Source: Pseudomonadota bacterium (GTDB taxonomy: Bacteria > Pseudomonadota > Gammaproteobacteria > Steroidobacterales > Steroidobacteraceae). From it: a stretch of DNA of 7,651 bases. Below the pieces are notes generated by a model that had not been told where the DNA came from, did not search any database, and worked only from the letters and a program-made list of their open reading frames with translations. A program made the position numbers and the translations under genes. Location of the stretch: NCBI GenBank assembly GCA_021815905.1, contig JAKAZP010000118.1, positions 1 through 7,651 on the forward strand, written 5' to 3'. Below are positions 1-5,262 of this stretch, piece by piece. Positions within the stretch are counted from its first letter, which is position 1; each line of letters opens with the position of its first letter.

Positions 1-240
1 ACCCGTCCGCTCCCCTGCGCTCATCGGCCCGCTCCCCGGCCGTGCGCGTGGGTGCCATTCGATAGCAGCTCACGGAGTCGCGTATTCGGCGCCTGTGTGG
101 CCATCTTCCGCCCAACCATACGTCAGCAGTGGCGCTCCGACAAGATCTCGGGCGATGTGGATTGCGCCCGATTCTCAGTGATGCGTCGTCCCGCGCGGAC
201 GGTCCGGCCTGCCGCCGATGTCGCCCGAAGCCGCGGAGAT

Positions 241-277
241 GGCGAAGAATTTCCACGCATGCGTGTTTGTCTTCGCC
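241..277. repeat. Two-tier inverted repeat (palindrome within a palindrome)
   Basis: The outer arms GGCGAAGA (241-248) and TCTTCGCC (270-277) are perfect reverse complements. The core CACGCATGCGTG (254-265) is a perfect 12-base palindrome. Short T-rich spacers (249-253 and 266-269) separate arms and core. No T-tract follows on either strand, so an intrinsic terminator is unlikely. It could be a dyad-symmetric protein-binding site or a cruciform or RNA hairpin. The function is not known from the sequence. Confidence 0.6.
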
Positions 278-339
278 TCGGATAAGGGCACGTCGCGGCG
301 CGGATTCGGGACGAGGACGGGTCCGAATTGGTGCTGGCG

Positions 340-374
340 GTGCTCGAGGCGCCGGGGTAGGCTCTGCCGAGCAC
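340..374 (+). promoter_or_regulatory. Hairpin in the leader of the zinc-ribbon gene
   Basis: The arms GTGCTCG (340-346) and CGAGCAC (368-374) are perfect complements around a 21-base loop. The loop contains a further GCC/GGC pairing (351-353 with 360-362). The right arm ends six bases before the Shine-Dalgarno GGAAGAGG (381-388), so the structure could influence translation if it is transcribed. That role is inferred from position only. Confidence 0.4.
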
Positions 375-393
375 TCCTTCGGAAGAGGCACTC

Positions 394-711
394 ATGTCGA
401 TCAAGCGTTCTTCCAAGAGCACCGGAACCGGTGTACGCAGACCCGTGACCTCGCCCGGCGTGCGCCACGTCGACGTCGCGGCGCCGAACCGGATGGTTCC
501 GGGGAATCCGTACTCCGGCTGGCTGTGCAAGAACAAGTCGTGCGGGCTTCTCATCGCCATTGCTTCCGGCCCGGGAGGAGCCAAGCCCTCCCCGGCGGAG
601 TCCGATGACTCCCTCGTCGTGATCAAATGCCCGCATTGCGGAGACGAGAACCTGTACCGCTTGAGCGCGCGGAGCGAGCACCACTACGCGCCGAAGAGCG
701 CCGGGCCCTGA
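394..711 (+). CDS. Small zinc-ribbon-like protein of unknown function (105 aa)
   Basis: I do not recognise this as a named family. Residues 1-40 are basic and rich in Ser, Thr, Pro and Gly and are probably disordered. The rest carries two cysteine knuckles, C45-X4-C50 (within LCKNKSCG) and C79-X2-C82 (within KCPHCGDE), which together could bind one zinc ion in a zinc-ribbon fold. The knuckles are separated by a hydrophobic strand (LLIAIA) and a Gly/Pro-rich stretch. There is no signal peptide or membrane segment, so the protein is probably cytoplasmic. The start is supported by GGAAGAGG (381-388), five bases before the ATG. The gene stands alone on the plus strand and ends 55 bases from the 3' end of the convergent ATPase gene. 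Zinc ribbons of this size occur in nucleic-acid-binding, adaptor and metal-handling proteins, and nothing here decides between these. The coding call is fairly firm and the function is open. Confidence 0.75.
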   Translation: MSIKRSSKSTGTGVRRPVTSPGVRHVDVAAPNRMVPGNPYSGWLCKNKSCGLLIAIASGPGGAKPSPAESDDSLVVIKCPHCGDENLYRLSARSEHHYAPKSAGP

Positions 712-739
712 CTCGCGACAGGCACCCGCGGAGCGCGAT

Positions 740-755
740 CGCGGCCTGAGCCGCG
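740..755. terminator. GC hairpin between convergent genes, possible bidirectional terminator
   Basis: CGCGGC (740-745) pairs perfectly with GCCGCG (750-755) around the tetraloop CTGA. It sits in the 55-base gap between two stop codons, a typical terminator position for genes on both strands. No U-tract follows on either side, so this is not a canonical intrinsic terminator. Confidence 0.4.
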
Positions 756-766
756 GCGCCGAGACT

Positions 767-3046
767 CTAACCCGCGAACAAGCTGTAGAGCTCGTCTTCC
801 TGCGCGAAGTGCAGCGTGAGGATGGCGTGCAGCCCGTACAGCACGCGACGAAGGTCGCGCAGGTCCTCCCGGGCGGGTCCCGCCGCCGGCAGCTGCGCCA
901 CGAGGCGCCGGAACAGACGGCTGAGCCGTCGAATCTCCTGATGTGTCTGAATGAGCGGACCGGTCGGATTCTCATCGCGCAGCATCTTCTCGATGAGCGG
1001 ATAGGCGGTTCGCTGCTCCTCGCTTTCGTGCGGCAGCAACTCCGTCTCGAGCATCGTCTGCAGTCGCTGCAACTGCGCCAGGGCCTCGGCGGGCGGAAGC
1101 GTCTCGAGCCGCACGGCCACGCCGGCCAGCTCACCGATGAGCGGGCGCAGCGTCCGGTGGCTGGCCGCGAGCTCCCGCGCGAGCTCGCCGAGCTCCGGCT
1201 TGCCCGAAACGACGGCCGATCGCCCGCTGAGCGCGCGCAGGGCATTCAGGATGACGAGCACGTCGATCACCTCCTGCAACAGCGCCCCGGGGATGGGCGC
1301 GATCGCCCCGGCCGCCGCAAACATCATCGCAATCAGTGAAAGCCCCATGCCCGCCAGCACGCTTTCGCGCGCGATGCGCCGGGTGCGCCGCGCGATCCCG
1401 ATCGCCTCGGCGACGCCTTCGAAGCGGTCCGATGTCAGCACGATGTCCGCGGCTTCGGAGGCCGCCGTCGCCCCGCGCGCTCCCATGGCGATTCCCACAT
1501 CGGCCAACGCGAGGGCGGGCGCATCGTTGATGCCGTCGCCGACCATCGCGGTGGCGCCCTCGGCGCGCACGAGTCTGAGCACCTCGACCTTTTCCTCCGG
1601 CGCCCGCTCGGCATACACCCGGTCGACTCCGAGGGCATCCCCCACGAGCTCGGCCACGTCGGGATGATCGCCCGTCAGCAGATGAATGCGACGGATGCCG
1701 GCGCGTCGCAGCAGCCTCATAGCCCGTGGAGCCTCGGGACGAATGGGATCGTGAAGCAGCACGACGCCCGCGAGAGAGCCGTCGATGGCAACGTAGACGG
1801 TGGATGAGCCCTCGACCGCACTGCGTTGCTCGATGGCGCGCACCTCGGGGCTGCGCTCGCCGCCGGGCGCCACGAAATCGCGCTGGCCCACCGCGACACG
1901 GTGGTTATCCACCGTTCCCCTGATACCGCTTCCGGTCTGCTCCATCACGTCCGAGGGGAACGCCAGGTCGAGACCGCGATTGTGCGCCTCCATTACGATG
2001 GCCGGCGCGAACGGATGCACCGAAAGCTGCTCGAGCGAGGCGGCGCTGCGGATGAGCTCGTGCGATGAGATGGATCCGAAGGGCTCGATGGCGATCACCT
2101 CCGGACGCGCCGAGGTCACCGTCCCGGTCTTGTCGAGCAACAGCACCCGCACCGAAGCCAGCGCCTCGAGAGGCGCCCCGCCCTTCATGATGATGCCGCG
2201 CCGCGCAGCCCGCGAGACCCCGGCGACGATGGCCGCCGGCGCGGCGAGGATGAGCGGACAGGGCGTGGCGACGACCAGGACCGCCAGCGCGCGCATCGAA
2301 CTGCCCCCGAAGATCCATGCCGCGGCAGCCGAGACGAGCGTCAGCGCGAGAAAGGCGAGGGCGTAGCGGTCGGCGAGCCGCACGAACGGGGCCTTCGATT
2401 GCTCCGCCGCCTGGACCAGACGGATGATGCCGGCGTACGTGCTCGAGGCGGCGGTCGCGGCCACGCGCAGCTCGAAGGGAGTCCCGGCGTTGCTGCCTCC
2501 GCTGCGCACCGGGGTGCCGGGCTCGAGCTTCACCGGCCGCGACTCACCCGTCAGCGAGGACTCGTCCAGCACCGCGCTCCCGGCACTCACGATGCCGTCG
2601 ACCGGCACGACCTCGCCCGACTTGACGACCAGCACGTCGCCGATCGCCACCTCGTCCACCGGCACGTCGACGAACGATTCGCCCTGGCGCTTGTGCGCCA
2701 ACCTCGGCGCCCGGCGGATCAGCGCGCTCAGCTCGCCGCGAGCGCGCTCGATGGCGTAACGCTCGAGCGCCGCCCCGCCCGTCAGCATCACCGCGATGAT
2801 GGCGCCGGCGAGATACTGCCGCAGCAGGAGGGCGCCGGCCATCGCGAGGATGGCGATGACATCGACACCCAACTCACGGTGAAGCAGGCGGCGAGCGCTC
2901 GACGCGGCGGTCCCGACCAGGATCACTCCCGTGGTGAGCGCCAGCGCCGCCCGGCCCGTCGCCTCCGCGCCCAGGGCGGGCGCGATCACTCCCACCGCCA
3001 GACCGAGCAGGGCCGCCGCAAGCGGCGAGTAATTCCGATATGACAT
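767..3046 (-). CDS. P1B-5-type heavy-metal ATPase with C-terminal hemerythrin-like domain (759 aa)
   Basis: This is an ATP-driven metal exporter of the inner membrane. Visible P-type ATPase elements are the actuator motif TGES (166-169), the phosphorylation site DKTGT with D305, the HP motif of the nucleotide domain (H344-P345), TGD (458-460) and GDGINDAP (503-510). About eight membrane segments can be seen (near 7-25, 32-49, 59-75, 78-94, 228-246, 253-277, 563-582 and 585-606). The metal-site helix carries TPCP (261-264) in place of the CPC or SPC of other P1B groups, and the last helix carries Q591, E592, D595 and N601-ALR. There is no N-terminal metal-binding domain. Residues from about 615 to 759 look like a hemerythrin-like four-helix bundle, with candidate di-iron ligands H630, H673-x3-E677, H702, H740, H746 and E750/D751. 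TPCP plus a C-terminal hemerythrin domain is known for the P1B-5 group, including Sinorhizobium Nia, linked to iron and nickel. Upstream in-frame codons reach a stop at 3104-3106 with no other start, so the ATG at 3046 is favoured, although no clear Shine-Dalgarno precedes it. The substrate is inferred from the family. Confidence 0.94.
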   Translation of the reverse strand: MSYRNYSPLAAALLGLAVGVIAPALGAEATGRAALALTTGVILVGTAASSARRLLHRELGVDVIAILAMAGALLLRQYLAGAIIAVMLTGGAALERYAIERARGELSALIRRAPRLAHKRQGESFVDVPVDEVAIGDVLVVKSGEVVPVDGIVSAGSAVLDESSLTGESRPVKLEPGTPVRSGGSNAGTPFELRVAATAASSTYAGIIRLVQAAEQSKAPFVRLADRYALAFLALTLVSAAAAWIFGGSSMRALAVLVVATPCPLILAAPAAIVAGVSRAARRGIIMKGGAPLEALASVRVLLLDKTGTVTSARPEVIAIEPFGSISSHELIRSAASLEQLSVHPFAPAIVMEAHNRGLDLAFPSDVMEQTGSGIRGTVDNHRVAVGQRDFVAPGGERSPEVRAIEQRSAVEGSSTVYVAIDGSLAGVVLLHDPIRPEAPRAMRLLRRAGIRRIHLLTGDHPDVAELVGDALGVDRVYAERAPEEKVEVLRLVRAEGATAMVGDGINDAPALALADVGIAMGARGATAASEAADIVLTSDRFEGVAEAIGIARRTRRIARESVLAGMGLSLIAMMFAAAGAIAPIPGALLQEVIDVLVILNALRALSGRSAVVSGKPELGELARELAASHRTLRPLIGELAGVAVRLETLPPAEALAQLQRLQTMLETELLPHESEEQRTAYPLIEKMLRDENPTGPLIQTHQEIRRLSRLFRRLVAQLPAAGPAREDLRDLRRVLYGLHAILTLHFAQEDELYSLFAG

Positions 3047-3067
3047 GGTTGGCTGCGGAGAAGCGAG

Positions 3068-3103
3068 CCCGCGGAGGCCCGGGGAAGGCGGGCCGTCCGC
3101 GGG
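3068..3103. promoter_or_regulatory. Strong long-stem hairpin between the DUF4136 and ATPase genes
   Basis: CCCGCGGA (3068-3075) pairs with TCCGCGGG (3096-3103). Inside it GGCCCG (3076-3081) pairs with CGGGCC (3089-3094), leaving one bulged G (3095) and a seven-base loop. The result is 14 nearly all G-C pairs. In minus-strand transcripts it lies after the DUF4136 stop and 22 bases before the ATPase ATG. It could terminate the upstream transcript, shape the ATPase leader or stabilise processed ends. There is no clean U-tract. Confidence 0.55.
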
Positions 3104-3208
3104 TTAGACCGGCTCGGGATGGCTCGTCATCGCGACCCCAGGGGGCGCTCCCCGGGAGAGCGGGACGCGGCACCGAGCCGCCCCCGCGCCCCGGGAGTCG
3201 ACGCCGGC

Positions 3209-3802
3209 TCAGGTGGGCGGAAATCTCGCGAGGATGGCATCGGCCGCCTCGCGAATCGCGCCGCTCGAGTGCTCCATATCCGCGTCGGTCAGCGGCTTCT
3301 TCGCCCAGCCGTGCCAGACGGGCTTGTGCGTCCGGGCATCGAAAACGTCGATGGCCAGCTCGCCTTCGCGGTACCTCTGAACATCGAGACCCGTGCCCCA
3401 GTAAGGATAACCCCACCAGCCCCTGCCGTAACCCCACCACCCGCCCGCGTAAGGCGCCGGATACGTCTGGATGTCGACGCGCTCGTGTGCGCCGACGGTG
3501 AAGTCGACCGCGAAGTCCGCCTGATCGGCATCACTCACGTACGTATAGCCCTTCTGTTCGAGGCGCGCCCGGATGGCCTCGCGCGCCCGCTCCGCCACCA
3601 GGGGATTGCGCATGCCGATGTCATCGCGCCGCACCCAGGTGAAGGAGTGAAAGCCCGAAAAGCTCGCGGTGCGATCGTAGTCGCTCCCGACGCGCAGCGT
3701 CTCGCACGCCGAGAGCCCCAGGACGAGGGGCATGATCAGAGCCAGAGCAACGAGGACCCGGTTGCGCACCCACGGAGCGCTCGCTCGAGGATTGCCGCTC
3801 AT
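3209..3802 (-). CDS. DUF4136-family lipoprotein (197 aa)
   Basis: The N-terminus has basic residues up to about 15, a hydrophobic stretch (16-31) and a lipobox LSAC with C33 as the predicted lipidated residue. The mature protein should therefore be anchored in the envelope, probably the outer membrane. After the cysteine comes the pattern typical of DUF4136: GSDYDRTASFSGFHSFTW (39-56), then a helix (about 67-84), a DADFAVDF-like strand region (91-101), and a Gly/Trp/Tyr-rich segment (119-139). The end has the usual motif of a basic, tryptophan-containing strand (K160-PVWHGWA) and a final helix, I183 to F194. The length fits the family, whose biochemical function is unknown. The ATG at 3802 is preceded by AAGAGG about ten bases upstream. 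The gene lies on the same strand as the ATPase, 162 bases ahead of it, and is divergent from the AI-2E-family gene. Co-transcription with the ATPase is possible but not shown. The family call is confident. Confidence 0.88.
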   Translation of the reverse strand: MSGNPRASAPWVRNRVLVALALIMPLVLGLSACETLRVGSDYDRTASFSGFHSFTWVRRDDIGMRNPLVAERAREAIRARLEQKGYTYVSDADQADFAVDFTVGAHERVDIQTYPAPYAGGWWGYGRGWWGYPYWGTGLDVQRYREGELAIDVFDARTHKPVWHGWAKKPLTDADMEHSSGAIREAADAILARFPPT

Positions 3803-3885
3803 GATGTGATGACCTCTTGATGACTGACGCCCGGAAAGCGCTTCGCGGATGATGCATCGTTTGTGGGGCGGAACACATCAGTAAC

Positions 3886-3945
3886 TGTACATAGCCGCCC
3901 TCATGCGCGGACCCGCCCACGGGACCGGGGAAGTGCGTATGTACA
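3886..3945. promoter_or_regulatory. Candidate operator pair: spaced inverted repeat with two TGTACA sites
   Basis: TGTACATA (3886-3893) and TATGTACA (3938-3945) are perfect reverse complements separated by 44 bases. Each contains the palindromic hexamer TGTACA, 54 bases apart, which is about five helical turns. The site sits in the divergent promoter region, so a regulator binding both and looping the DNA is plausible. No regulator gene is visible in the window. Confidence 0.4.
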
Positions 3946-3978
3946 AGGCGCGCGCGCGAGCTAGCATCGAACGCGCTG

Positions 3979-4042
3979 CGGCCGCCTCGGCCGAAGGGGG
4001 AGCTGCCTGGGGAATGCAGGCGCCGACCGGCTGTTGACCGGT
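3979..4042 (+). promoter_or_regulatory. Three consecutive hairpin candidates ahead of the AI-2E-family gene
   Basis: The first is CGGCCG (3979-3984) with CGGCCG (3988-3993) and a three-base loop. The second is GCCTG (4005-4009) with CAGGC (4017-4021). The third is ACCGG (4026-4030) with CCGGT (4038-4042). The last overlaps an imperfect direct repeat GACCGGCTG/GACCGGTTG (4025-4033 and 4036-4044) with an 11-base period. The Shine-Dalgarno GGAGGA (4060-4065) follows and is left free. The arms are short and could arise by chance in GC-rich sequence. Confidence 0.3.
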
Positions 4043-4070
4043 TGAGCGTGCGCGGCGCGGGAGGAACTCG

Positions 4071-5171
4071 ATGTCGGCTATCGGAATGCTGGTAGGTCAG
4101 GCGAAGGCTCGGCGAATCGCGACCGCGCTCCTGCTGGCGGTCGTGGCGGCACTGTGTCTCTGGGTGCTCCGACCCTTTCTGTCGCCGCTCGCGTGGGCGA
4201 CGATCCTCGCCTACCTGACCTGGCCGGCGTACCACCGTCTGCGCAGGCGTTTCGTGCGCTCCGACAGCGGCGCCGCGCTCGCGATGACGGCGCTCGTGAG
4301 CTGCGCGCTCTTCGTTCCGCTCGCATGGCTGCTGTTTCTGTTGCGCCGCGAGCTGGCGACCTCGTACCGGTCGATCCTCGCCTCGAGCGCCGCCTGGGTG
4401 CATGCGATTCCCGCGCAGATTCACCGCCTGCCCTGGCTGGGCGCCGTGCTCGATGCGGAGCTCAATCGCTACATGACCGATCCCTCGGCGATCGCCCGCG
4501 AGCTCTCGGGCTGGCTGCAGAGCGGGATGGGCCTTCTGGCGACGCTGCTCGGCAATCTCGGTCAGGGCCTCGGCCAGGTGCTGCTCACGATTCTCATTCT
4601 TTTCTTTCTCTACCGGGACGGCGCCGCTCCCGCCCGCGAGATCTCACGAGCGGCGGTGCACCTGTTCGGAGGCGCGGCGGCCCGCTACGGGCGAGCCGCG
4701 GGCTCGATCACTCGAGCCGTGTTCTTCGGGGTCATCCTGGCCGCCATCGCGCAGGGCGTGATTGCCGGGATCGGGTACTGGGTGGTCGGCCTCGCGGTCC
4801 CGGTGCTGCTCGGCGCCCTCACGGGCGCGCTCTCGATCCTTCCCATGTTCGGCACCGCGCTCGTGTGGGTGCCCGCCGGAATCGGTCTCATGCTGGCCGG
4901 CCACATGTGGAACGGGCTGCTCCTGCTCGGCTGGGGAGCCCTGCTCGTCCATCCGACCGACAATCTCCTGCACGCCTTCCTGGTGAGTAGCGCCACTCGG
5001 CTGCCGCTGCTGCTCATCGCGCTCGGTCTCATCGGCGGACTCGCGGCCTTCGGCCTCGTGGGCCTCTTCCTCGGTCCCCTGTTTCTCGGAACGGCGTTCG
5101 AGATCTGGCGGCAGTGGACAAAGGAGGAGAGCGCCTCGCCGGGTCGGCACTCCTCCTCCCGAGCGCCGTGA
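4071..5171 (+). CDS. AI-2E family transporter / PerM-like membrane protein (366 aa)
   Basis: This is a polytopic inner-membrane protein of the AI-2E family (PF01594). Its members include the autoinducer-2 exporter TqsA and proteins proposed to exchange sodium for protons. Paired N-terminal membrane helices lie near 16-33 and 38-50. Further helices lie near 67-91, 152-181, 216-240 and 244-280, and the C-terminal helices span about 283-345. A less hydrophobic region (92-150) sits between the second and third sets. Recognisable family motifs are LFFLYRDG (177-184) and a C-terminal block with DN (297-298), GG-LAAFG (322-328) and GLFLGPLFL (331-339). The proline that usually follows the DN motif five residues after the Asp appears to be Ala302. 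The start is well supported by GGAGGA (4060-4065), five bases before the ATG. The last ~18 residues are polar and likely a cytoplasmic tail. The gene is divergent from the DUF4136 gene and convergent with the RND gene. The family is confident and the transported substrate unknown. Confidence 0.93.
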   Translation: MSAIGMLVGQAKARRIATALLLAVVAALCLWVLRPFLSPLAWATILAYLTWPAYHRLRRRFVRSDSGAALAMTALVSCALFVPLAWLLFLLRRELATSYRSILASSAAWVHAIPAQIHRLPWLGAVLDAELNRYMTDPSAIARELSGWLQSGMGLLATLLGNLGQGLGQVLLTILILFFLYRDGAAPAREISRAAVHLFGGAAARYGRAAGSITRAVFFGVILAAIAQGVIAGIGYWVVGLAVPVLLGALTGALSILPMFGTALVWVPAGIGLMLAGHMWNGLLLLGWGALLVHPTDNLLHAFLVSSATRLPLLLIALGLIGGLAAFGLVGLFLGPLFLGTAFEIWRQWTKEESASPGRHSSSRAP

Positions 5172-5205
5172 CCGGCGAGCGCAATCGCCCGAGGGCCGCG
5201 GGGGG

Positions 5206-5240
5206 CGCCGATCCCGGCGACGCGCGCCGGGCGCTCGGCG
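5206..5240. terminator. Two-step GC hairpin between convergent genes, likely bidirectional terminator
   Basis: CGCCGA (5206-5211) pairs with TCGGCG (5235-5240). Inside it CCCGGCG (5213-5219) pairs with CGCCGGG (5225-5231) around a five-base loop, with small internal bulges. It lies in the 91-base gap between the two stop codons, where a shared terminator is expected. No U-tract is present on either strand. Confidence 0.5.
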
Positions 5241-5262
5241 GCTGACTCGCACAGCCGATCCC

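Larger units (their letters stand above)
1..393. other. Intergenic region with no convincing gene
   Basis: No reading frame here gives a recognisable protein. One frame is open from the window edge to a stop at 283-285, but its translation is arginine-rich and without domain character, so it could only be a chance frame or an unrecognised gene tail. The region holds a two-tier inverted repeat at 241-277 and a hairpin at 340-374, just ahead of the Shine-Dalgarno site of the gene starting at 394. I found no -35/-10 pair with acceptable spacing. Confidence 0.6.
3803..4070. other. Divergent intergenic region (268 bases) with several dyads
   Basis: This region must hold the 5' signals of both flanking genes. 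It contains an 8-base palindrome GATGCATC (3851-3858), a spaced inverted repeat TGTACATA/TATGTACA (3886-3893 and 3938-3945), and three short hairpin candidates close to the plus-strand gene. The part around 3850-3893 is visibly less GC-rich than its surroundings, as expected near promoters. No -35/-10 pair was convincing on either strand, so no promoter is called. Confidence 0.6.

Noticed and set aside
52..285. 77-residue plus-strand frame near the left edge
   Set aside because: No Shine-Dalgarno site, no recognisable fold and no homology that I can see. The frame is open from the window edge and ends soon after, consistent with chance in GC-rich DNA.
175..1245. 356-residue minus-strand frame overlapping the ATPase 3' end and the zinc-ribbon gene
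   Set aside because: It is Arg/Ser-rich, lacks motifs, and overlaps two better-supported genes. It is an out-of-frame shadow of the ATPase hemerythrin region.
3146..3162. Short inverted repeat CGCTC/GAGCG, and a wider pair CGGCTCGG/CCGAGCCG (3110-3117 and 3173-3180)
   Set aside because: Short or widely spaced pairs in very GC-rich sequence are expected by chance, and the nearby 3068-3103 hairpin is far stronger.
3861..3893. Possible promoter TTGTGG followed by the TGTACATA region
   Set aside because: No -10 match at 16-18 bases spacing; the resemblance is too weak to call.
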